The position numbers and the translations under genes were made by a program. From an archaeon (GTDB lineage: Archaea; Thermoproteota; Nitrososphaeria; Nitrososphaerales; Nitrosopumilaceae), in contig SBBK01000154.1 of NCBI GenBank assembly GCA_005240025.1, positions 1-6,179 of the forward strand: a stretch of DNA of 6,179 nt, written 5' to 3'. Position 1 is the stretch's first letter; every line of letters starts with the position of its first letter. The notes beneath the pieces are model-generated. The model made no database searches, was not told where the DNA came from, and saw only the letters and a list, made by a program, of their open reading frames with translations. Positions 1-4,913 of the stretch are shown piece by piece.

Positions 1-15
1 ATCCTCTGAAATCAT
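1..15 (-). CDS. Start of a gene leaving the window, probably the toxin partner of the AbrB antitoxin (partial)
   Basis: Reading the minus strand, the antitoxin ends in ...AAATGA, and the ATG inside that sequence opens a new frame of five codons (Met-Ile-Ser-Glu-Asp) up to the window edge. The ATGA overlap is the usual translational coupling between antitoxin and toxin genes. The five visible residues cannot identify a family. From the AbrB-type antitoxin upstream, a PIN-domain (VapC) or MazF-like RNase toxin would be the normal expectation, but this is inference from context only. Confidence 0.4.
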
Positions 16-257
16 TTTAGATATAGATTCCAGATTTCATCCTTTTTGTTTAACCATATTTTTTCAAGTGAACCCTCTGAAAAGACTGCTGGATCGCTCA
101 TCTTGCCTTCAAACTTTTTAGCAACACTTTCTTGTTTTTCAAGCAGAATTCTTTTGCCTTTTTTAGCAAGAATTTCATCGCCTTTTTTAATGCCAGTCTC
201 TTTTTGTATGTCAGAAGGCAGTCTGATCTGACCAGTGGATGAAACTTTGACCATCAT
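12..257 (-). CDS. AbrB/MazE/SpoVT-type antitoxin
   Basis: An 81-residue protein with an N-terminal swapped-hairpin AbrB domain at residues 3-43. The signature runs VSSTGQIRLP (residues 5-14), then an acidic and lysine-rich helix, then GIKKGDEI (22-29) and a second beta pair. This matches the family pattern of a Gly-Gln-(Ile)-x-(Ile/Leu)-Pro turn followed by Gly-x-x-x-Gly-Asp. Such proteins bind DNA as dimers and usually repress their own operon. The C-terminal half (45-81) is charged and ends in an amphipathic Trp-rich stretch (Trp68, Trp76) of the kind that docks onto a toxin. The start is ATG at 257 or the adjacent ATG at 254. A TATA box at 281-287 sits about 28 nt upstream, which fits a leaderless transcript from either. 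The stop codon overlaps the start of the next gene (ATGA), so the pair is probably a toxin-antitoxin operon continuing off the left edge. The family is clear; the TA role is inferred. Confidence 0.85.
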   Translation of the reverse strand: MMVKVSSTGQIRLPSDIQKETGIKKGDEILAKKGKRILLEKQESVAKKFEGKMSDPAVFSEGSLEKIWLNKKDEIWNLYLK

Positions 258-279
258 GATCTCAATTCATCACTGGATT

Positions 280-288
280 TCATATATT
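280..288 (-). promoter_or_regulatory. TATA box of the antitoxin gene
   Basis: On the minus strand the sequence reads AATATATG, centred about 28 nt before the ATG at 257. This is the spacing expected for an archaeal leaderless promoter. No Shine-Dalgarno-like motif lies between it and the start. Confidence 0.55.
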
Positions 289-295
289 GTGAACA

Positions 296-313
296 TTTTA
301 AACCGGTTTAAAA
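296..313. repeat. Perfect 18-bp palindrome (TTTTAAACCGGTTTAAAA), candidate operator
   Basis: The two 9-nt halves are exact reverse complements with no spacer. The site lies 39-56 nt upstream of the antitoxin start and ends about 8 nt from its TATA box, on the upstream side. AbrB-type antitoxins usually autoregulate through symmetrical sites near the promoter, so this is a natural candidate operator. It could also be bound by another dimeric regulator. It is too short and has no loop, so an RNA-hairpin terminator role is unlikely. Confidence 0.6.
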
Positions 314-333
314 GTGGTTTTCACCATTCATTG

Positions 334-338
334 AAAAA
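334..338 (-). terminator. Short oligo-T tract after the C2HC zinc-finger gene
   Basis: On the minus strand a run of five T residues (ATTATTTTTCAA context) lies about 22 nt after the stop codon at 361. Archaeal RNA polymerase terminates at oligo-T on the non-template strand, so this may be a weak terminator before the antitoxin promoter. The run is short. Confidence 0.25.
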
Positions 339-360
339 TAATCTGGTGTTTGTTCTTAAT

Positions 361-579
361 TCATTTTAGGATGGGTTTGCCTTTCTCGTCGTTTGAGCGC
401 TCTTCATCGTATGTCGCCATGTGTTTTGCGTCCCTGTGCATGTAGCTGTGTGCCTGGCCGGGTTTTTTTCTGCAGAATTTTTTGTGTACTGCCACCTCGA
501 TTTTGAGTGTATCTTCGTTTTCATGGAAGAATCTTTTTCCACAGTCTTCGCAGATCAGTTCAGGCATGCAGTTTTTCAT
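361..579 (-). CDS. Small C2HC zinc-finger protein
   Basis: A 72-residue basic protein with a probable zinc site Cys10-x2-Cys13 ... His32-x3-Cys36, a C2HC arrangement with an 18-residue spacer. The spacing is longer than a classical C2H2 finger, but the CEDCGKRF knuckle (10-17) is typical of zinc-finger proteins. The tail (37-72) is rich in Lys, His, Asp and Glu and is probably disordered. Start choice is uncertain: the ATG at 579 gives 72 residues, but an in-frame ATG at 567 (residue 5) fits better, because the TATA-like element at 591-598 would then be about 28 nt upstream instead of about 16. Using the second start keeps all four zinc ligands. A nucleic-acid-binding role is plausible; the target is unknown. 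It diverges from the 36-residue membrane protein. Confidence 0.7.
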   Translation of the reverse strand: MKNCMPELICEDCGKRFFHENEDTLKIEVAVHKKFCRKKPGQAHSYMHRDAKHMATYDEERSNDEKGKPILK

Positions 580-589
580 TTATCAAATC

Positions 590-598
590 TATTTATGT
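590..598. promoter_or_regulatory. Probable shared TATA element for two divergent genes
   Basis: The plus strand reads TATTTATG (591-597) about 25 nt before the ATG at 620. Read on the minus strand the same bases give CATAAATAG, about 28 nt before the ATG at 567 of the zinc-finger gene. No other convincing TATA box lies between the two genes, so one element may drive both directions. Confidence 0.45.
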
Positions 599-619
599 TA
601 TTCCTATGGTGGTCAAAAT

Positions 620-730
620 ATGGCAGAACTCCAATCCGCACCGTTTCTTGGCTGGGTGGCAATATCTGCAGCCATGTTCTTTGCAGTGGCATTTACATAC
701 AGAGCATACCAAAAAAAGAAAAAAACCTAG
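620..730 (+). CDS. 36-residue single-span membrane protein
   Basis: ATG at 620 opens a 36-residue reading frame to TAG at 728. The product has a short polar N-terminus (MAELQSAPF), one hydrophobic helix at about residues 9-27 and a basic tail (Tyr-Gln-Lys-Lys-Lys-Lys-Thr), so it should sit in the membrane with its C-terminus inside by the positive-inside rule. A longer open frame extends upstream, but that part is antisense to the zinc-finger gene. The TATA-like element at 591-597 is about 25 nt from this ATG, which makes it the better start. I do not recognise the family. Its size and shape resemble accessory subunits of membrane enzyme complexes, but nothing proves this. Its stop codon overlaps the stop of the convergent dehydrogenase in a CTAG. 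Confidence 0.65.
   Translation: MAELQSAPFLGWVAISAAMFFAVAFTYRAYQKKKKT
711..725 (-). terminator. Double oligo-T terminator of the dehydrogenase gene
   Basis: Directly after the dehydrogenase stop codon, the minus strand reads GG followed by T7, C, T7. Archaeal transcription ends at oligo-T tracts in the non-template strand, so this is a strong candidate terminator. The same bases on the plus strand encode the four-lysine tail of the 36-residue membrane protein. Confidence 0.65.
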
Positions 731-1602
731 CCTGACCTGGCCCGTTTTTCTAAATATGATATTATTCCGGTATAGTCTATTTGCCCAAGGCCTGCTTCTT
801 CGGCATCGCCAAACACGTCACCTGCGGCCTTTGTCATGGGGAGACTCACACCAAAGGCCTCTGCCGCCTCGTTTATTGTGTCCAGATCTTTTTTGAGATT
901 TGATAGGGTAAATGTCGGCTCAAACGACCCCTCTATCATTTTGTAGGCTTTGTTCTCACTCATTCCTGTCTTAAAATATGTGGAGTTGAGGATTTTAAGA
1001 AATATCTCAGGATCTACCGATGCGCCACGCGCAAGCACGATTCCCTCCGATATGGACAGGGCAAGCATTGCTATTTGGATGTTCATGGCAAGCTTGACTG
1101 CATGAGCAGTTCCATTTTCTCCCAAATAAAAGACCTTGCCAGCAATTGCATCAAATATCTGGCGGTATTTTTCAAACACTCGCATGTCACCTCCCACCAT
1201 CATTACGAGGCCGCCTGTTATTGCAACGTTTGGTCCGCCCATCACCGGAGTATCCAAAAACGAAATTCCACGATTTTGGAATTCCCGGGCTATCTGCTTT
1301 GAATCGATTGGATTTATTGTACTCATGTCTGCTACAGTCAGGGCATCGTGTTTTCCACACGCAATACATGCGTCTCCAAAGGCCACCTTGCGGACGGCAT
1401 CTGCGTTTTTTACTATTGTGAACACCAGGTCGGAATTTTCAGCAACCTCCTTTGGCGAGCTCACTATTTTTGCACCCCTGTCTGCAAGCTTTCTTGTCTT
1501 GTCCATGGTCCTGTTGTATGCTGTCAGCTGATATCCTTTATCCAAAAGGTTGAGCCCAACCGCACTCCCAAGCAGGCCAGTCCCGACTATTCCTATTTTC
1601 AT
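727..1602 (-). CDS. Beta-hydroxyacid dehydrogenase (3-hydroxyisobutyrate / 6-phosphogluconate dehydrogenase-like family)
   Basis: A 291-residue cytoplasmic oxidoreductase of full family length. The N-terminal Rossmann domain has the dinucleotide loop GTGLLG at 7-12. Asn30-Arg31-Thr32 after the second beta strand resembles NADP(H)-preferring members. The substrate-binding segment is DTPVMGG (117-123), where most relatives have Ser instead of Met before the Gly pair. The catalytic lysine is probably Lys170, with Asn174 in the Lys-x3-Asn motif. The all-alpha C-terminal domain follows, with Lys238-Asp239 in the usual Lys-Asp-Leu context. Family members interconvert beta-hydroxyacids with their semialdehydes, for example 3-hydroxyisobutyrate, tartronate or succinic semialdehyde; the substrate cannot be told here. 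The start is ATG at 1602, giving the expected MKIGIVG opening. The upstream gene ends only 30 nt away, so the two may be cotranscribed, although a weak A/T-rich element near 1622-1630 could be its own promoter. Confidence 0.88.
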   Translation of the reverse strand: MKIGIVGTGLLGSAVGLNLLDKGYQLTAYNRTMDKTRKLADRGAKIVSSPKEVAENSDLVFTIVKNADAVRKVAFGDACIACGKHDALTVADMSTINPIDSKQIAREFQNRGISFLDTPVMGGPNVAITGGLVMMVGGDMRVFEKYRQIFDAIAGKVFYLGENGTAHAVKLAMNIQIAMLALSISEGIVLARGASVDPEIFLKILNSTYFKTGMSENKAYKMIEGSFEPTFTLSNLKKDLDTINEAAEAFGVSLPMTKAAGDVFGDAEEAGLGQIDYTGIISYLEKRARSG

Positions 1603-1632
1603 GGTTTTTTTTACAAAATTGATTATTTGTTT

Positions 1633-2022
1633 TTAGCGAAGCTCCTCGTTTTCTATTTGCCAGTCCCCACCAAGTCTTGGTGAGGAAAACTCCAAATGTC
1701 CAATTACTTTTTCACCTTTTCTTACCACGCCATAATCCTGTCTTTTAATCTTGAAGATCTTTTCTTTTGTCTTGTAGCCCCCCTCGATTACCTTTATCCT
1801 AAACCGCTTGCTTACCTTGATTATGAGCTTTCTCGCAGCCTGAATGTCACCAATCCATGAAAACAATTCAAAGGAACCAAAATTTCGTGTATCTACCTGG
1901 TGCCCATACAACCTTGCCTCGAAATTCAGGTGGTTTTGCTTCGCTTCTTCATTTAACCATTCCACTGCCTGCTGGCCGTAACCTTTTTCCACTCCAAAGG
2001 TCTCAGAGTCACTTTTTACCAT
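1633..2022 (-). CDS. Conserved-looking hypothetical protein, 129 residues
   Basis: I do not recognise this protein. It is a soluble, basic protein with no signal peptide or membrane helix. An N-terminal helical stretch (residues 14-34) carries Gly-Gln-Gln-Ala-Val-Glu-Trp-Leu-Asn. A mixed region follows, with FGSFELFSWIGD (48-59) and a Lys/Arg-rich segment (64-95, including KVSKRFRIKVIEGGYKTKEK). The end is acidic. Alternating hydrophobic and charged residues suggest an alpha/beta fold; the basic centre could contact nucleic acid, but that is a guess. ATG at 2022 is the first start of the frame. Its stop is 30 nt before the dehydrogenase start on the same strand, so the two probably form an operon. 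It diverges from the secreted protein across 93 bp that hold both promoters. Confidence 0.7.
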   Translation of the reverse strand: MVKSDSETFGVEKGYGQQAVEWLNEEAKQNHLNFEARLYGHQVDTRNFGSFELFSWIGDIQAARKLIIKVSKRFRIKVIEGGYKTKEKIFKIKRQDYGVVRKGEKVIGHLEFSSPRLGGDWQIENEELR

Positions 2023-2039
2023 ACTGGGCGTCTTTACAT

Positions 2040-2051
2040 ATTTGGTAATTA
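2040..2051 (-). promoter_or_regulatory. Possible TATA region of the 129-residue gene
   Basis: The minus strand reads TTAATTACCAAAT across this stretch, with the TTAATTA part centred about 26 nt before the ATG at 2022. The alternative AAATATG is a little too close. The spacing is right, but the match to a TATA consensus is moderate. Confidence 0.35.
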
Positions 2052-2084
2052 AGTCTTGAATTTTGCACGCTCGTAAGCCAAAAA

Positions 2085-2094
2085 GGTTAAATGC
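2085..2094 (+). promoter_or_regulatory. TATA box of the secreted protein gene
   Basis: GGTTAAATGC is centred about 26 nt before ATG 2116 and is preceded by an A-rich stretch where a BRE would lie. The bases just before the ATG (CCAGTTTATTTA) hold no Shine-Dalgarno motif, which fits a leaderless transcript. Confidence 0.5.
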
Positions 2095-2115
2095 AAAACT
2101 AATCCAGTTTATTTA

Positions 2116-2736
2116 ATGCAAAAACTAGAACTGCTTTTCGTGCTTGCGGTTATGCTTTCGTTGATTGTCTCCATACCTTCTACTCTGGCCCAAGAAACAG
2201 GCGCAAATGTGACAGAAGGCGTAGTTGATGACACAATGACCGAAGAGACCGATGACACAATGACCGAAGAGACCGATGACACAATGACCGAAGAGACCGA
2301 TGACACAATGGAAACAATGGCAGATGAGCCAATGGCTCCTCTAAAACAACTGATGTCTGGCGTTGACCCGCATGAAGTACAGTGCAAAACCGGACAAAAG
2401 CTTGTCTTTAAGGCAAGTAACTTCAGGCCTGTCTGCATAAAAGAGTCAAGCTATGACGTGTTGCTGGCATGGGGTTGGGTATCTGACCACGATCCTACTC
2501 ACGAGGAACTAGCTAAAATGACAGATGATGTGATGGCATCACTTCCTCAAATGGAAGAAACAGACGATGCCATGATGGAAGAAACCGAAATGATGGGTGA
2601 TTCCATGGGCGACGGCGCATCTCTGGAAGAAGGTCTTGCACTGGAAGAAGATGCCTCCAGTGATGACGAGCCAGATCTTGAGGCGCAAAACTTTACCATA
2701 AATCTCAGCGAATCCATGTCGATGGGCGCTCAGTGA
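2116..2736 (+). CDS. Secreted acidic, Met-rich protein with a two-cysteine module
   Basis: A 206-residue exported protein. Residues 1-25 are a signal peptide: a short charged start, a hydrophobic core (7-20) and a Thr-Leu-Ala cleavage site before Gln26. Residues 38-65 are an acidic Asp-Asp-Thr-Met-Thr-Glu-Glu-Thr repeat. Residues 75-121 form a module beginning Pro-Leu-Lys-Gln, with Cys90 and Cys107 and a Gly-Trp end. I know this module from many extracytoplasmic Nitrososphaerota proteins; the two Cys probably form a disulfide. The tail (122-206) is again acidic and Met-rich, with Met pairs at residues near 153 and 159. By hand count the mature part has 17 Met in 181 residues. No membrane anchor follows the signal peptide, so it is either released or held in the S-layer space. 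Function is unknown; acidic and Met clusters could bind metal ions, which is inference. The transporter gene follows 61 nt downstream with its own promoter. Confidence 0.85.
   Translation: MQKLELLFVLAVMLSLIVSIPSTLAQETGANVTEGVVDDTMTEETDDTMTEETDDTMTEETDDTMETMADEPMAPLKQLMSGVDPHEVQCKTGQKLVFKASNFRPVCIKESSYDVLLAWGWVSDHDPTHEELAKMTDDVMASLPQMEETDDAMMEETEMMGDSMGDGASLEEGLALEEDASSDDEPDLEAQNFTINLSESMSMGAQ
2227..2310 (+). repeat. Exact 24-bp tandem repeat, 3.5 copies
   Basis: The units 2227-2250, 2251-2274 and 2275-2298 are identical, followed by a 12-nt partial unit (2299-2310). Each unit encodes DDTMTEET, so changes in copy number keep the frame. Complete identity, including synonymous positions, points to recent slippage or active copy-number change. 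Confidence 0.95.
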
Positions 2737-2760
2737 TCTTCGACAATTCTGTACATGTTT

Positions 2761-2772
2761 CTTTAATTAATT
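2761..2772 (+). promoter_or_regulatory. TATA region of the MFS transporter gene
   Basis: The sequence CTTTAATTAATT lies about 26-36 nt before the ATG at 2798, and no Shine-Dalgarno motif precedes that ATG. The T-rich run just before it (GTTTCTTTAATT) could also help end the upstream transcript. Confidence 0.45.
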
Positions 2773-2797
2773 GTAGATTAGTAGGACGATTTGCTAT

Positions 2798-4087
2798 ATG
2801 ACATTGGAGCCGATTAGCAAAAAATGGATATGGTTCATTTTCCCGATCAACATAGCTGCCGAGGGGCTGCACACCGCAATACCGCTCTTTGTAATCCGGT
2901 TGGGTGGTGGAATAAGTGAAGTAGCACTAATAACTGCCATGCATTATGGCGTGGCAGCCCTTGGCGCGATTTTCTGGGGCAAAATTCTTGACAAATATCA
3001 CGCAAAAAAGGCAGTTCTGGTGATATCATTCTCAATAGTGGCGCTTTGTTCTATCTGGCTATTTTATACCGGAAAAATTGAGCCAATCTATGCCATATCG
3101 CCAATTACGGGATTTTTTCTAGTAGCACGAAGCCAGGTGACACAAATGCTTGTCATGGAGACCAGCCCAAACAACCAGTGGAGCATGCTTTTTGCGCGAA
3201 CCTCGATTCTTGCAACAATAGGGAGTCTTGCAGCAATGGTGCTTGGGGCAGTATGGAGCCTTTACTTTGACGGCCGTCAATACTTTTTGGTCTGTGCGGC
3301 ATCTACATGTATAGCACTCGGAATCAGCCTCAAGATAACCAAGACCAATTTTCACATAGAGCGACACACCATTGCGCACTCGATTCACGGCATACATGAC
3401 ACCTTTGGCCACTTTAGACTACACCACCACTTTGTTTTCCCAAAGGTACCTGCACTGCACGACTACAAGCACGTCTTCACCATACTAAAGGGCAAAGTCT
3501 CCCACGAGATTGGGTTTTTGTTTTTGACAAATCTCTTGTTTTACTTTGGAAGTAACATCTACTTTACAGCGCTTACGCCGTTTTTGAAAAATCTCGGCCT
3601 CTCAGACCCGGTCGTCTTTTTGTTATACCTGACACAGACCTGCACCATGATTGGGATCTTTTTTGCTGCCCCAAAAATAATCTCAAAAACAGGTGAAGAG
3701 CGGGCTACAGTCCTCGCATATGTTCCGAGGATCCTGGGTATGCTTGTTGCGGGATTTTTGGTGGCGATCTTTTCTGGCATGACTACAATAATTTTTGCGG
3801 CCATCTCAATGACCCTCATGGTAGTAGGATTCTCGCTGTACAGCACAGCAAGCTCAGTCATATTGTTCAAATCAATTCCGAAAGGATTCGAGGGAACCTA
3901 TCTTGGTGTAAACAGCTCGATGGTGGGGTTGGGCGTGTTTGTAGGCGCCTTGACTGCCGGCTTTATTACCAGAGTCTATGATTACCAGGCTACGTTTCTT
4001 GGCGCTGCTGTAATCTTGGCCCTCTCTCTTGGTCTGTTTTGGTTTTATCTAAGACACAGACTCTCAGAAAAAACCGTCCACCAATAA
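2798..4087 (+). CDS. Major facilitator superfamily transporter with a His-rich central loop
   Basis: A 429-residue integral membrane protein with about 12 predicted helices in two halves. The first half spans helices near 11-33, 41-60, 72-90, 94-112, 131-155 and 161-178; the second begins at about 238 and ends near 418. Between helices 2 and 3 lies GKILDKYHAKK (61-71), a form of the MFS motif A (Gly-x3-Asp-x5-Arg/Lys-Lys). The cytoplasmic loop between the two halves (178-238) is long and holds 12 His between 186 and 236 (186, 190, 194, 197, 200, 205, 209-211, 221, 225, 236). MFS proteins move small solutes by alternating access. The His-rich loop could sense or bind a metal such as Zn, Ni, Co or Cu, but the substrate cannot be read from the sequence. 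The start at ATG 2798 gives a short cytoplasmic N-terminus and has a TATA region upstream. The secreted Met-rich protein is the upstream neighbour. Confidence 0.88.
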   Translation: MTLEPISKKWIWFIFPINIAAEGLHTAIPLFVIRLGGGISEVALITAMHYGVAALGAIFWGKILDKYHAKKAVLVISFSIVALCSIWLFYTGKIEPIYAISPITGFFLVARSQVTQMLVMETSPNNQWSMLFARTSILATIGSLAAMVLGAVWSLYFDGRQYFLVCAASTCIALGISLKITKTNFHIERHTIAHSIHGIHDTFGHFRLHHHFVFPKVPALHDYKHVFTILKGKVSHEIGFLFLTNLLFYFGSNIYFTALTPFLKNLGLSDPVVFLLYLTQTCTMIGIFFAAPKIISKTGEERATVLAYVPRILGMLVAGFLVAIFSGMTTIIFAAISMTLMVVGFSLYSTASSVILFKSIPKGFEGTYLGVNSSMVGLGVFVGALTAGFITRVYDYQATFLGAAVILALSLGLFWFYLRHRLSEKTVHQ

Positions 4088-4130
4088 GGCATCTCTTCAA
4101 GCATTCGGATTCCAAAATTGCAGCGGATAA

Positions 4131-4139
4131 TTAAAAATA
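4131..4139 (+). promoter_or_regulatory. TATA box of the C2H2 zinc-finger gene
   Basis: TTAAAAATA is centred 26 nt before the ATG at 4161, the standard spacing for a leaderless archaeal gene. The A-rich element follows GCGGATAA, and no Shine-Dalgarno motif is present before the start. Confidence 0.55.
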
Positions 4140-4160
4140 GGAAAGACTAGAATCCAAGTC

Positions 4161-4526
4161 ATGATCACAGTGGATTGCAGAGAAGCAGAACATCTCATGC
4201 AGGACATGGCAGTGTTTGTCTCTGACTGGATTGGTGCAATTCCATCCATAAAGTTACACGAGTTCGTGCTATCGCCGCTTGGCAGTGAAATGCTTGCTGC
4301 ACCAAAAATAATCAAGGCTGTAAAGGAATTCTTTGCCTCAATAGGGGAAACTGCAAACTATGGGATCCTCTCAAAAGACGACCTGATTTTGATAAAATCC
4401 ATCCATGACGGACCCATCCAAAAAACACCACGAACTGAATCAATATTTTCATGCACTCACTGCGGTTATGTGACACGATACGAGGTTCTTTTGCAGAACC
4501 ACATGAAAATGCATTATATTTTTTGA
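4161..4526 (+). CDS. Protein with a C-terminal classical C2H2 zinc finger
   Basis: A 121-residue soluble protein. The last 26 residues form a textbook C2H2 finger: Cys98-x2-Cys101-x12-His114-x3-His118, with Phe96, Tyr103 and Leu110 near the usual hydrophobic-core positions. The N-terminal 90 residues look mainly helical, with an acidic start and an ATG-proximal Cys6; I recognise no domain there. A single finger with a separate N-terminal domain may bind DNA weakly or act in protein contacts; a transcription-related role is only a guess. The start at ATG 4161 is supported by the TATA box 26 nt upstream. The 3' end overlaps the convergent small membrane protein by 13 bp, so the two transcripts are antisense at their ends. 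Confidence 0.8.
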   Translation: MITVDCREAEHLMQDMAVFVSDWIGAIPSIKLHEFVLSPLGSEMLAAPKIIKAVKEFFASIGETANYGILSKDDLILIKSIHDGPIQKTPRTESIFSCTHCGYVTRYEVLLQNHMKMHYIF

Positions 4527-4804
4527 AATACGCTAATGAAAATTCCACGCTTCAATTTAGGTAGTTCGGATTCTAGCACAAAATCATAATGCGGTAGTAT
4601 GCTGCAGTAATGTCTTGCAAAGCTTATTGCGGCTTTGCGTGTAGCAAAGCCGGTTCTAATTCCGTCCAACTCGACTCGGTTGCCAAGTTTGTCATATGCT
4701 GCGATCCTGTACTCATATGGTGCCTCACACCGTCTTGTCAAAAACCACAACATCCCAAGAACTCCAACAAACACAACTGTTACCAGTTTGTCAAAAATGC
4801 CCAA
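4514..4804 (-). CDS. Small one-helix membrane-anchored protein, TTG start
   Basis: A 96-residue protein with a hydrophobic N-terminal helix at about 7-22 (LVTVVFVGVLGMLWF), then Thr-Arg-Arg-Cys, and a soluble domain (27-96). The domain contains YDKLGNRVELDGI (37-49) and then FATRKAAISFARHY (53-66), a strand-strand-helix pattern. I do not recognise the family. The frame is closed by a TAA upstream and has no ATG or GTG before the helix, so TTG at 4804 is the only sensible start. A TATA box at 4830-4835, about 28 nt upstream, supports a leaderless TTG start. The Arg-rich flank after the helix would place the soluble domain in the cytoplasm. Its 3' end overlaps the zinc-finger gene by 13 bp, and it diverges from the next membrane protein. 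Confidence 0.65.
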   Translation of the reverse strand: MGIFDKLVTVVFVGVLGMLWFLTRRCEAPYEYRIAAYDKLGNRVELDGIRTGFATRKAAISFARHYCSILPHYDFVLESELPKLKRGIFISVFQKI

Positions 4805-4829
4805 TCTGGTACTTCTACCAAATTGCTCG

Positions 4830-4836
4830 TATAAAG
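4830..4836 (-). promoter_or_regulatory. TATA box of the TTG-started 96-residue gene
   Basis: The minus strand reads CTTTATA, centred about 28 nt before the TTG at 4804. It is one of the best TATA matches in the window. Read on the plus strand it is TATAAAG, but no convincing gene starts at the matching distance in that direction. Confidence 0.5.
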
Positions 4837-4882
4837 ATTAGTGTCTTGTTTTGGTTGCCTTATGCCAGCATCTGGAACAATC

Positions 4883-4890
4883 TTTTTAAC
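4883..4890 (+). promoter_or_regulatory. TATA-like box of the TTG-started 161-residue gene
   Basis: TTTTTAAC is centred 27 nt before the TTG at 4914, and no Shine-Dalgarno motif lies in between. The spacing supports a leaderless transcript beginning at or near that TTG. Confidence 0.45.
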
Positions 4891-4913
4891 TCGTATTTGC
4901 GTCTATCTAAAAA

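Noticed and set aside
421..735. Plus-strand open frame of 104 residues across the zinc-finger gene
   Set aside because: It is antisense to the better-supported C2HC gene, has an odd composition rich in Phe, Cys and His, and no promoter. Only the 36-residue frame starting at 620 is credible on this strand.
1136..1531. Plus-strand open frame of 131 residues inside the dehydrogenase
   Set aside because: It is a shadow of a clear, full-length dehydrogenase on the minus strand and has no family features.
2109..2438. Minus-strand Ser/Val-rich open frame over the tandem repeat
   Set aside because: The repetitive Ser-Val-Ile pattern arises from reading the 24-bp repeat backwards; the plus frame has a signal peptide and a known module.
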